In this document: one piece after another, positions 22,022-41,000 of the stretch
Numbering within the stretch: position 1 is the stretch's first letter
Layout: every line of letters starts with the position of its first letter
Position numbers and translations under genes: made by a program
The notes under the pieces: generated by a model
What the model was told of the DNA's origin: nothing
What the model saw: only the letters and a program-made list of their open reading frames with translations
Database searches by the model: none
DNA from: Pseudomonadota bacterium
Lineage (GTDB): Bacteria > Pseudomonadota > Gammaproteobacteria > Burkholderiales > Rhodocyclaceae
NCBI GenBank assembly: GCA_021849505.1
Contig: JAJZSW010000006.1
Span: forward strand, 1-57,176
Reading direction: 5' to 3'
Length of the DNA stretch: 57,176 nucleotides

Positions 22022-22054
22022 GTAAAAAATAAGCCGCCAGATGAAACTGGCGGC
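22022..22054 (-). terminator. Intrinsic terminator-like hairpin between rpsG and fusA
   Basis: GCCGCCAG, a six-base loop and CTGGCGGC form a perfect 8-bp stem, followed on the minus strand by TTATTTTTTACTTTT. The form is canonical for a Rho-independent terminator, yet it lies inside the str operon. I find no good promoter between it and fusA, so it probably acts as an attenuator. Confidence 0.75.
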
Positions 22055-22068
22055 GTATGACTTCACAA

Positions 22069-22569
<501 letters not shown>

Positions 22570-22947
22570 TTAGGCCTTCTTGGGCCGCTTGGCACCATAC
22601 TTGGAACGGGCCTGTTTACGATCCTTGACACCCTGGGTGTCAAGGCTGCCGCGCACGATGTGATAGCGCACACCGGGAAGATCCTTGACGCGACCGCCAC
22701 GAATCAGGACAACAGAGTGCTCCTGCAGATTATGTCCCTCGCCACCGATATAGGAAATCACCTCGAACCCATTGGTCAGACGCACTTTGGCAACTTTACG
22801 CAAAGCGGAGTTCGGCTTTTTAGGTGTGGTGGTGTAAACGCGGGTACACACGCCACGTTTCGCCGGACAGCTCCCGAGAGCTGGGACTTTGCTTTTTGAC
22901 TTCTCCGCTTGCCGCGGCTTGCGGACAAGCTGATTAATTGTTGGCAT
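22570..22947 (-). CDS. rpsL: 30S ribosomal protein S12
   Basis: 125 residues, [20 protein letters not shown]. The decoding-centre segment [18 protein letters not shown] has Lys at the streptomycin-resistance position (KPNSA), i.e. the sensitive form. It is the first gene of the str operon, with its own promoter at 23027-23055. Confidence 0.98.
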   Translation of the reverse strand: MPTINQLVRKPRQAEKSKSKVPALGSCPAKRGVCTRVYTTTPKKPNSALRKVAKVRLTNGFEVISYIGGEGHNLQEHSVVLIRGGRVKDLPGVRYHIVRGSLDTQGVKDRKQARSKYGAKRPKKA

Positions 22948-23026
22948 AACTGTTATTCCTGTTTCGTGGATCGGTAGGATCGACTACAAGGGAGGCTGCT
23001 TGATTGGTAAGGAAAAAAGAGGCGGA

Positions 23027-23051
23027 ATTGTAGTAGGGACACTGCAAGGCG

Positions 23052-23055
<4 letters not shown>
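23027..23055 (-). promoter_or_regulatory. Sigma70 promoter of the str operon (rpsL)
   Basis: On the minus strand TTGACG (23050-23055), a 17-base spacer and TACAAT (23027-23032). The -35 box contains the TGA stop codon of rpoC (23052-23054). The following AATTCCGCCTCTTTTT is identical to that of the spc promoter. Confidence 0.85.
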
Positions 23056-27254
<4,199 letters not shown>

Positions 27255-27285
27255 GTATTAACTCCTGTCGCGGGTCGGGAGATGA

Positions 27286-31389
<4,104 letters not shown>

Positions 31390-31500
31390 GTTCGCTCCGT
31401 CAGTCAGGATTCAGGGATCGGCAAGCCGGTCCATGACCGAATTGCTGATCGCTAAAACCTGAACTGCTCAAATATGTTTCCAGAAAAACCAATGCAGAAA

Positions 31501-31540
31501 GGCTGGCCGCCCCCAGATTCAACTGAGCAGGCAGCCAGCC
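31501..31540 (-). promoter_or_regulatory. rplL-rpoB attenuator hairpin
   Basis: GGCTGGC and GCCAGCC pair over seven bases, with further G/C pairs inside, followed by TTTCTG on the minus strand. The position, 15 or so bases after rplL, matches the partial terminator that lowers rpoBC relative to L10/L12 in E. coli. Confidence 0.65.
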
Positions 31541-31556
31541 GATGATGCAACAACAA

Positions 31557-31937
<381 letters not shown>

Positions 31938-31979
31938 GATTACAACTCCTGAATGAATATTTGGATCGATGAAAAACGA

Positions 31980-32504
31980 TTACGCAGTCTCTTTGGCGTC
32001 GCGCACGGCGGCGAGACCCCGGACGAACTTCGTCGGGATTTCGTTGAGCGTACGGACGAACTGGGCGATCGGTGCCTGCATCGTGCCGAGCAATTTGGAC
32101 AGCAACTCTTCGCGGCTGGGCATCGAGGCAAGCGCCTTGACACCCTCCGCATCCATGACATAGTTCGGCATGGCGCCCGCCTTGACGACGAGCTTCTGGT
32201 TACTCTTGCCGAAATCATGCAGCAGCTTGGCTGCAGCCACCGGATCCTTGGAAATTCCGTAGATCAGGGGGCCAACCATCTTGTCGGCAAGACCCTCGAA
32301 CGGCGTGCCATTGACGGCACGACGCACCAGGGTGTTCTTCAACACACGCAGATACACACCCGCCTTACGCGCGTTGGCACGCAGGGCGGTGATATCACCC
32401 ACCTCGAGACCACGGTACTCGGCGACGATGATCGACTGGGCGCCCGCCACTTCTGCGGACACTTCGGCGACTACCGCCTTCTTGTCGTCAAGATTGAGAC
32501 CCAC
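31980..32504 (-). CDS. rplJ: 50S ribosomal protein L10
   Basis: 174 residues, [23 protein letters not shown] at 32504 is chosen because AAGGAG lies six bases upstream; the frame is open eight codons further. L10 anchors the L12 stalk and in E. coli represses its own mRNA together with L12. Confidence 0.95.
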   Translation of the reverse strand: MGLNLDDKKAVVAEVSAEVAGAQSIIVAEYRGLEVGDITALRANARKAGVYLRVLKNTLVRRAVNGTPFEGLADKMVGPLIYGISKDPVAAAKLLHDFGKSNQKLVVKAGAMPNYVMDAEGVKALASMPSREELLSKLLGTMQAPIAQFVRTLNEIPTKFVRGLAAVRDAKETA

Positions 32505-32734
32505 GGTCAACTCCTTTTCAAACTCCAACGCCGGAACTCGGCGCTGGCGATACGGCGACCTTCATTCAGGAATCGGGATTCCCGTCTTCGGGTAACGCCA
32601 TCTGCGCCGGCTGCCGCCAAGAGCGTCGTCACCGACATCCCTTCAGCAACAATTAAGTCCTTGCGGACACCTGCGGTCTTTGATAACCCGCCGCCCCCAG
32701 CGCTCCTTTGCAGGCGGGCAGCGGCCCAAAGTTC
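32505..32734 (-). promoter_or_regulatory. rplJ leader RNA (probable L10/L12 autoregulatory region)
   Basis: This 230-base gap has no ORF. On the minus strand it contains GACCGCAGGTG followed by the hairpin GTCC-GCAA-GGAC (32657-32668) with a GNRA loop, and later the hairpin ACGGG-AAT-CCCG. The position and structure fit the L10 leader of proteobacteria. No clear sigma70 promoter was found in it. Confidence 0.65.
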
Positions 32735-33439
32735 TTATGCCTGCGCGGCAACCAGGGAAGCCTGATCGACACGCACCCCGGCGCCCATCGTCGAGGACAC
32801 CGAGACCTTCTTCAAATACTGACCCTTGGCGGCAGCCGGCTTGGCCTTGTTCAGCGCTTCGATCAGGGCAGCCATGTTCTGCTGCAATTGATCAACCGAG
32901 AACGAGGCGCGGCCGATGGTGCACATCACGATGCCGGCCTTGTCGGTACGGTACTGGACCTGGCCCGCCCTGGCATTCTTCACGGCGGTCGTCACGTCCA
33001 TCGTCACGGTACCTACCTTCGGGTTCGGCATCAGGCCGCGCGGACCGAGAATCTGGCCCAACTGGCCCACCACCTTCATGGCATCCGGCGTGGCGATGCA
33101 AACGTCGAAATCGATCGTGCCACCCTTGACGGACGCCGCGAGGTCGTCGAAACCGACGATATCCGCACCGGCCGCCTTGGCTTCCTCGGCCTTGGCACCC
33201 TGGCAGAACACGGCGACACGCACGGTCTTGCCGGTGCCTGCGGGGAGAACGACCGAGCCACGCACCACCTGGTCGGATTTCTTGGCATCGACACCAAGAT
33301 TCACGGCCACATCGATGGACTCGTTGAACTTCGCAGTGGCATTTTCCTTGACCAGAGTCAGCGCTTCGGACAAAGGGTAATTCTTGTTGCGATCAACTTT
33401 GGCTCGCGCCGCCTCGACTCGCTTGGAATGCTTCGCCAT
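32735..33439 (-). CDS. rplA: 50S ribosomal protein L1
   Basis: 234 residues, [19 protein letters not shown], with [21 protein letters not shown]. It forms the mobile stalk at the E site and in E. coli represses rplK-rplA. It starts one base after the rplK stop. Confidence 0.98.
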   Translation of the reverse strand: MAKHSKRVEAARAKVDRNKNYPLSEALTLVKENATAKFNESIDVAVNLGVDAKKSDQVVRGSVVLPAGTGKTVRVAVFCQGAKAEEAKAAGADIVGFDDLAASVKGGTIDFDVCIATPDAMKVVGQLGQILGPRGLMPNPKVGTVTMDVTTAVKNARAGQVQYRTDKAGIVMCTIGRASFSVDQLQQNMAALIEALNKAKPAAAKGQYLKKVSVSSTMGAGVRVDQASLVAAQA

Positions 33440-33440
33440 C

Positions 33441-33872
33441 TCACACGCCCTCCACGGTAATGCCCATGCTGCGAGCCGAACCCGCGATGGTGCGGACCGC
33501 TGCGTCCATGTCGGCGGCGGTCAGATCCTTCATCTTGGTCTTGGCGATTTCCTCGGCCTGGGCGCGGGTGATCTTGCCAACCTTGTCGGTATGCGGCTTC
33601 GGAGAGCCCTTCTGCACGCCGGCGGCCTTCTTGATCAGGACCGTCGCGGGCGGCGTCTTCATGATGAAGGTGAAGGACTTGTCCGCGTAAGCGGTGATTA
33701 CGCACGGGATCGGCAGCCCCGGCTCCAAACCTTGGGTCTGGGCATTGAAGGCCTTGCAGAACTCCATGATGTTGAGGCCGCGTTGGCCGAGTGCGGGACC
33801 GATCGGGGGCGATGGATTCGCCTTGCCCGCCGGCACTTGCAGCTTGATGTAGCCGACGATTTTCTTCGCCAT
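33441..33872 (-). CDS. rplK: 50S ribosomal protein L11
   Basis: 143 residues, [20 protein letters not shown], the Pro-rich N-terminal domain that activates RelA and binds thiostrepton in other bacteria, then the rRNA-binding C-terminal domain. It is the first gene after a 92-base spacer following nusG. Confidence 0.98.
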   Translation of the reverse strand: MAKKIVGYIKLQVPAGKANPSPPIGPALGQRGLNIMEFCKAFNAQTQGLEPGLPIPCVITAYADKSFTFIMKTPPATVLIKKAAGVQKGSPKPHTDKVGKITRAQAEEIAKTKMKDLTAADMDAAVRTIAGSARSMGITVEGV

Positions 33873-33929
33873 GTTTGCTAACTCCTGTCAGTGAGTCATA
33901 ACGCATCCCGTACTGGCGACGCTCCTCTT

Positions 33930-33951
33930 GCTGCAGAAAAACCGCTGCAGC
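33930..33951 (-). promoter_or_regulatory. Hairpin in the nusG-rplK spacer
   Basis: GCTGCAG and CTGCAGC pair perfectly around an eight-base loop CGGTTTTT. It lies upstream of rplK, where L1 feedback acts in other bacteria; the L1 target itself was not identified. Confidence 0.45.
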
Positions 33952-33964
33952 GCCGGTAATGAAT

Positions 33965-34498
33965 CTATGCCTTCTCGACCTGTGCGAACTCGAGTTCGAC
34001 CGGGGTCGCCCGGCCGAAAATGGTCACCGAGACGCGCAAGCGACTCTTTTCGTAATTCACTTCCTCGACCATGCCGTTGAAGTCGGTAAACGGGCCCTCC
34101 TTCACGCGCACCAGTTCGCCAGTCTCGAACAGCACCTTGGGACGCGGTTTTTCAACCCCCTCCTGCATCTGCTGCATGATCTTGTTAACTTCCTTTTCGG
34201 AAATTGGCGTCGGCTTGGTGGCCGTGCCACCAACAAAACCGGTGACCTTCGGCGTGCTCTTGACGAGATGCCAGGATTCATCATCCATATCCATCTCGAC
34301 CAGCACGTAGCCCGGGAAAAACTTGCGTTCGGAGGTGTGCTTCTGGCCGGACTTCATCTCGACCACCTCCTCGACCGGAACGAGAATCTGGCCAAACTTG
34401 TCCTGCATCCCGGCACGCGCGATGCGCTCGACCAGTGCGCGCTGAACCGATTTCTCGAAGCCAGAATAGGCGTGCACTACGTACCAGCGTTTCGTCAT
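33965..34498 (-). CDS. nusG: Transcription elongation/antitermination factor NusG
   Basis: 177 residues from [19 protein letters not shown]; the frame is open 46 codons further but runs into secE. The N-terminal NGN domain binds RNA polymerase and the C-terminal KOW domain ([18 protein letters not shown]) binds S10 or Rho. Its ATG overlaps the secE stop (ATGA). Confidence 0.98.
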   Translation of the reverse strand: MTKRWYVVHAYSGFEKSVQRALVERIARAGMQDKFGQILVPVEEVVEMKSGQKHTSERKFFPGYVLVEMDMDDESWHLVKSTPKVTGFVGGTATKPTPISEKEVNKIMQQMQEGVEKPRPKVLFETGELVRVKEGPFTDFNGMVEEVNYEKSRLRVSVTIFGRATPVELEFAQVEKA

Positions 34499-34848
34499 GA
34501 TTTTTTCCAGCCCAGAACCAAATCGTAAAGCACCCACTCCAGGCTCTTGTCGGTAATCCACAGCATGATCGCCATCACCAGCACGAATGCAAACACGATG
34601 CCGGTCGTCTGCAGGGTCTCTTTGCGCGAAGGCCACACCACTTTCTTCGCCTCGGCAATCGACTCGCGCCCAAGAGCAACGAAACGCTGCCCCGGCTCGG
34701 TGAACCAGGCCACGGCGCCGCCCGCGGCAATGCCGAACAACACCGCCAGCACGCGCACCACAAGCGCCTGTTCGGCAAGCAGGTAAAAGCCCGCAATTCC
34801 CGCCACCAGCAACAGCAGCGCCAGAGCGAACTTCAGTTTATCGGCCAT
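34495..34848 (-). CDS. secE: Protein translocase subunit SecE
   Basis: 117 residues from [14 protein letters not shown]. Three membrane helices, as in E. coli, and the conserved amphipathic segment [20 protein letters not shown] before the last one. It clamps SecY. It lies 34 bases after tRNA-Trp and overlaps nusG by four bases. Confidence 0.97.
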   Translation of the reverse strand: MADKLKFALALLLLVAGIAGFYLLAEQALVVRVLAVLFGIAAGGAVAWFTEPGQRFVALGRESIAEAKKVVWPSRKETLQTTGIVFAFVLVMAIMLWITDKSLEWVLYDLVLGWKKS

Positions 34849-34882
34849 ATATCCGTGTCTGTCCGTTTCCATCAAGCAAGTG

Positions 34883-34958
34883 TGGCAGGGGCAGAGGGAA
34901 TCGAACCCCCAACCTGCGGTTTTGGAGACCGCCGCTCTGCCAATTGAGCTATACCCCT
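34883..34958 (-). tRNA. tRNA-Trp (CCA)
   Basis: A 76-base cloverleaf with acceptor AGGGGTA, anticodon loop CTCCAAA (anticodon CCA), T arm GGGGGTTCGATTCCC and an encoded CCA end. It lies between tuf and secE, as in other betaproteobacteria. Confidence 0.97.
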
Positions 34959-34985
34959 GCAGCTAAAGACCCTAAAGACCACGAA

Positions 34986-35011
34986 GGGCGACACCCCGAA
35001 GGGTGCCGCCC
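34986..35011 (-). promoter_or_regulatory. UUCG-capped hairpin between tuf copy 2 and tRNA-Trp
   Basis: GGGCGGCACCC, loop TTCG, GGGTGTCGCCC: an 11-bp stem with one G-U pair and a very stable tetraloop. T-rich stretches follow, but no proper U-run. It is probably a 3' boundary for tuf mRNA after processing at the tRNA. Confidence 0.6.
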
Positions 35012-35030
35012 AGCATGGTGAAACGATTTC

Positions 35031-36221
<1,191 letters not shown>

Positions 36222-36261
36222 GATCGATCACCCCAAAAATCAAAAAAACGAAAAATCAAAC

Positions 36262-36337
<76 letters not shown>

Positions 36338-36358
36338 AAAAAACTTAACCGTGCTGCC

Positions 36359-36432
<74 letters not shown>

Positions 36433-36488
36433 CCGCCTACTAACCGGTACTGCAAACAAAACCCTGCTGCCTGCTACAGACAATAAGC

Positions 36489-36574
<86 letters not shown>

Positions 36575-36587
36575 AGCGAAACGCTGC

Positions 36588-36617
36588 ATTATGCAGGACT
36601 TCCCACAGAATTGTCAA
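36588..36617 (-). promoter_or_regulatory. Sigma70 promoter of the tRNA-Tyr/tuf unit
   Basis: On the minus strand TTGACA (36612-36617), an 18-base spacer and CATAAT (36588-36593), followed by the GC-containing discriminator GCAGCG, about 13 bases before the mature tRNA-Tyr. Confidence 0.8.
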
Positions 36618-36631
36618 TGCTGACTCAACAT

Positions 36632-36648
36632 TCCCGGAATAGCCGGGA
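36632..36648. repeat. Inverted repeat between divergent promoters
   Basis: TCCCGG-AATAG-CCGGGA, a 6-bp stem, lies between the tRNA-Tyr promoter and the FAD dehydrogenase start. It could be an operator or a leftover terminator stem; no T-run follows. Confidence 0.35.
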
Positions 36649-36656
36649 CGCGGACG

Positions 36657-36662
36657 TAGAAT
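36657..36662 (+). promoter_or_regulatory. -10 box for a possible leaderless transcript of the FAD dehydrogenase
   Basis: TAGAAT is followed by six bases (AAATAG) and the ATG at 36669, the same geometry as at 2394. No Shine-Dalgarno is seen and the -35 region is poor. Confidence 0.4.
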
Positions 36663-36668
36663 AAATAG

Positions 36669-38057
36669 ATGAATCGTCCCTCCCAGCTGCCCCAGCCCTT
36701 GCTGGCCGTCCTGGCCGCCCGCTTCGGCGAGCGCCTTTCCACCAGTGCCGCCGTGCGGGAACACCATGGCAAGGACGAATCATCGCATGCCCCGATGCCG
36801 CCGGATGCGGTGATTTTTGCCCGGTCGACGGAAGAAGTCGCGGCTGCGGTCGGCCTCTGCCATGAATACAAGGTTCCGGTCATCGCCTTCGGCACGGGCA
36901 CCTCGCTCGAAGGCCACCTGCTCGCCGTCCATGGCGGCCTCAGCATCGACCTGTCGCAGATGAACCGGGTGCTGGCGATCCGTCCGGAAGACCTCGATGC
37001 CACGGTCGAGGCCGGCGTCACGCGCAAGGCCCTGAATGCTGCACTGCATGATACCGGGCTGTTCTTCCCGATCGACCCCGGCGCCGACGCCAGCCTCGGC
37101 GGCATGGCCGCGACGCGCGCCTCGGGCACCAATGCCGTGCGCTACGGCACGATGCGTGAAAACACTTTCGGTGCCACGGTCGTGCTGCCCGACGGCCGCG
37201 TCATCCGAACCGGCACGCGCGCGCGCAAATCGTCGGCCGGCTATGATCTGACGCGACTGTTCGTCGGCTCGGAAGGCACACTGGGGATCATCACCGAACT
37301 CACCGTGCGCCTGCATCCGCTGCCGGAAGCCATCGCCAGCGCGGTCTGCGCCTTTCCGGACATCGCCGCCGCCGTCGATACGGTCATCCAGACCATCCAG
37401 CTCGGCATTCCCGTCGCCCGCATCGAACTGCTCGATGCCCTGTCGATCACGGCGATCAACCGCTACAGCAAGACCAGCCTGCGCGAAACGCCAACGCTCT
37501 TTTTCGAACTGCACGGCTCGCCGGCCGGCGTGGCCGAACAGACCGAAACCTTGCAGGCGCTCGCTGCCGAGCACGGCGGCATGGATTTCGAGTGGGCCGA
37601 CCGGCCCGAGGACCGTTCGCGCCTCTGGCAGGCGCGGCACGACGCCTACTACGCCTGCCTGAACCTGCAACCCGGCGCGCGCTCCATCACCACCGACGTC
37701 TGCGTACCGATTTCGCGCCTCGCCGACTGCATCGCCGCCACGCGCGCCGATCTCGAAGCCAGCGGACTCGTCGCCCCGCTGCTCGGCCATGTCGGTGACG
37801 GCAACTTCCACATGCTGATCCTCGTGCAACCCGGCGATGCCGCCATGCTCGACAAGGCGCAGGCCTTCGCGCAACGCCTCGCCGAACGGGCCATCGCGAT
37901 GGACGGTACCTGCACCGGCGAACACGGCATCGGCCTCGGCAAGCGCAAGTACATGCCACTGGAGCACGGCGACGGCGCACTCTCCGTCATGCGCGCGATC
38001 AAGCAGGCCATCGATCCGGACAACCTGATGAATCCCGGCAAGGTCCTGCCTGACTAG
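36669..38057 (+). CDS. FAD-linked 2-hydroxyacid dehydrogenase (D-lactate/glycolate oxidase type)
   Basis: 462 residues. The N-terminal FAD_binding_4 (PCMH) domain (about 40-215) has GTGTSLEGHLLAVHGGLSID and DPGADASLGGMAATRASGTN; the FAD-linked oxidase C domain (about 220-460) ends with CTGEHGIGLGKRKYM, carrying the conserved active-site His. The family (GlcD, LDHD) oxidises D-2-hydroxy acids to 2-oxo acids with a membrane or cytochrome acceptor. The next gene, a 2-oxoacid:ferredoxin oxidoreductase, starts two bases after the stop codon, so the pair may turn a 2-hydroxy acid into an acyl-CoA; the exact substrate is unknown. Confidence 0.85.
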   Translation: MNRPSQLPQPLLAVLAARFGERLSTSAAVREHHGKDESSHAPMPPDAVIFARSTEEVAAAVGLCHEYKVPVIAFGTGTSLEGHLLAVHGGLSIDLSQMNRVLAIRPEDLDATVEAGVTRKALNAALHDTGLFFPIDPGADASLGGMAATRASGTNAVRYGTMRENTFGATVVLPDGRVIRTGTRARKSSAGYDLTRLFVGSEGTLGIITELTVRLHPLPEAIASAVCAFPDIAAAVDTVIQTIQLGIPVARIELLDALSITAINRYSKTSLRETPTLFFELHGSPAGVAEQTETLQALAAEHGGMDFEWADRPEDRSRLWQARHDAYYACLNLQPGARSITTDVCVPISRLADCIAATRADLEASGLVAPLLGHVGDGNFHMLILVQPGDAAMLDKAQAFAQRLAERAIAMDGTCTGEHGIGLGKRKYMPLEHGDGALSVMRAIKQAIDPDNLMNPGKVLPD

Positions 38058-38059
38058 GC

Positions 38060-41000
38060 ATGCGCGACGTGCGTGACGTATCGCTCGACGACAAATACAC
38101 GCAGGAATCCGGCCGCGTCTATCTGACCGGCATGCAGGCGCTGACGCTCCTGCCACTGCTGCAACGGCGGCGCGACCTGGCGGCCGGACTGAATACGGCC
38201 GGCTACATCTCCGGCTATCGCGGCTCCCCGCTCGGCGCCTATGACCTCGCCCTCTGGCAGGCCAGGAAGCACCTCGATACGCACCACGTCGTGTTCCAGC
38301 CCGGCGTCAATGAGGAACTCGCCGCCACCGCCCTCTGGGGCACGCAGCAGATCGGCCTGGCGCCCGGCGCGAAGTACGACGGCGTGTTCGGCATCTGGTA
38401 CGGCAAGGGCCCGGGCGTCGACCGCAGCGGCGACGTTTTCAAGCACGCCAACGGCGCGGGCAGCGCACCGTTCGGCGGCGTGATCGCCATCGCCGGCGAC
38501 GACCACGCGGCGCGCTCATCCACTGTCGCCCACCAGTCGGAACAGGCCTTCATCGCCGCGGCGATGCCGATCCTCGCCCCGTCCGGCGTGCAGGATTATC
38601 TCGACCTCGGCCTGCACGGCTGGGCGCTGAGCCGCTATTCAGGCTGCTGGGTCGGCTTCAAGGCCGTCGCCGACACCGTCGAATCCTCCGCGGCCGTCGA
38701 TATCGATCCGGATCGGGTGACCATCGTCATTCCCTCCGACTTCGCTTTGCCGCAAGGTGACCCATGGGGCCTCAACATCCGCTGGCCGGACGATCGCCTC
38801 GCACTAGAAGCACGCCTGCTCGAAACCAAACTCGATGCCGCCCGCGCCTACTGCCGTGCGAACAACCTGAATCACACGGTGATCGACTCACCCAAGGCCC
38901 GATTGGGCATCGTCGCCGCGGGCAAGAGCTATCTCGACGTGCGCCAGGCGCTCGAACTGCTCGGCATCGACGACCGCCTCGCCAGTGAACTCGGCCTGCG
39001 CGTCCTCAAGGTCGCCATGGTCTGGCCGCTCGAAGCCGAGGGCATGCGCCGCTTCGCGGCCGGCCTCGACACGATTCTCGTCGTCGAGGAAAAGCGCGCG
39101 CTGATCGAGACCCAGCTCAAGGAGGTGCTGTATCACGCCCCGGCGCGTCCGCGCATCCTCGGCAAGCACGACGAGGCCGGCCAGCCCCTGCTGCCGCCCT
39201 GCGGCGAACTCACGCCGACGCAGATCGCCCAAATTCTGGCAAGCCACATCGGCGCTCACCCGCGCGTCAGCGCACGGCTCGGGCACATCACGGCCGCAAC
39301 ACAGCGCCATGCGCCGACGATTGCCGGCAAGCGCATGCCGTGGTTCTGCCCGGGCTGCCCGCACAACACCTCGACGCGGGTGCCGGAAGGCTCGCGCGCG
39401 CTCGCCGGCATCGGCTGCCATTTCATGGTGACGTGGATGAATCGCGACACCGACACCTTCGCGCAGATGGGAGGCGAAGGTGCGGCCTGGATCGGCCAGT
39501 CGCCCTTCACCGAGACGCCGCATGTCTTTGTCAACATCGGCGACGGCACCTACTTCCACTCGGGCATCCTCGCCATCCGCGCCGCCGTCGCGGCGAACGT
39601 CAACATCACCTACAAGATCCTCTACAACGACGCGGTGGCGATGACCGGCGGCCAGCCGGTCGACGGCGGCCTGACCGTGCCGCAGATCGCGCACCAGTTG
39701 CATGCCGAAGGCGTCGGCCACGTCGTCGTGGTCACCGACGGCAGCCCGCGCGCCTGGCGCAAGAGCGAGCTGCCGCACGGCGTGCCGATCAGGCACCGCG
39801 ACGAGTTCGACACGATCCAGAAGGAGATGCGCGAGTGTCCCGGCGTGTCGGCGCTGATCTACGACCAGACCTGCGCGGCCGAGAAGCGCCGCCGCAGGAA
39901 ACGTGGAAAACTGGCCGATCCGCCGCTGCGCGTCTTCATCAACGCCGACGTCTGCGAAGGCTGCGGCGACTGCTCCGTGCAATCCAACTGCCTCGCCGTC
40001 GTGCCGGTCGATACGACGCTCGGCACGAAGCGCGCCATCGACCAGTCGGCCTGCAACAAGGATTTCTCCTGCCTCAACGGCTTCTGCCCGAGTTTCGTAA
40101 CGATCGAAGGCGGCAGTTTGCGCAAGGGCAGCGCGCTGGACCTTGAGCCTGCCGTCCCGCCAGAGCCGACTTTTGTAACCACGGAGAAACCCTTCAACAT
40201 CCTCGTCACCGGCGTCGGCGGCACGGGCATCGTCACGCTCGGCGCGCTGCTCGGCATGGCGGCGCACCTCGACGGCAAGGGCGTCAGCGTGCTCGACATG
40301 ACCGGCATCGCGCAGAAGGGCGGCACGGTGTTCTCGCACGTGCGCATCTGCGACGACCCGGCCGCGCTCCACGCGCCGCGCATCGCCACGGGCGAGGCCG
40401 ATGCGATCCTCGGCGGCGACGCCATCGTCAGCGCCGCGCCGGAAGCCTTGTCGAAAATGCACGCGGGACGTACGCGCGCCGCCATCAATGCCGCCGCGAC
40501 GCCGACCGCGGAGTTCACTGCGAATCCCGACTGGCGCTTCCCGCTCGACGGCATCCGTGCCGCGCTCGCCGCCACGATCGGCGCCGCCGCGTTCGATGCC
40601 ATCGACGCGACGGCGCTGGCGACGCGGCTGATGGGCAACGCGATCTACGCGAACATCCTCCTGCTCGGCTTCGCCTGGCAGCGCGGGTTGATTCCGGTCA
40701 GCGAAGCGGCGCTGACGCGCGCGATCGAGCTCAACGGCACGGCGGTGGACATGAACCTGCGCGCCTTCCGCTGGGGCCGCCGCGCCGCGCATGATCCGGC
40801 GAGCGTCGCGGCCTTCCTGCCGCAAGCTGCCGTCCCGCCAGCGCCGACTTTTGCAACACTGCTCGCCGACCGCGTACAGCGGCTCACCGATTACCAGGAT
40901 GCCGCGCTGGCCGGACGCTACCGCGCGCGGGCCGAGCAAATCCGCCAGCACCCGGCGGCCGACGATGCGCTCGCCGCCGTCGTGGCGCGCAATTACTTCA

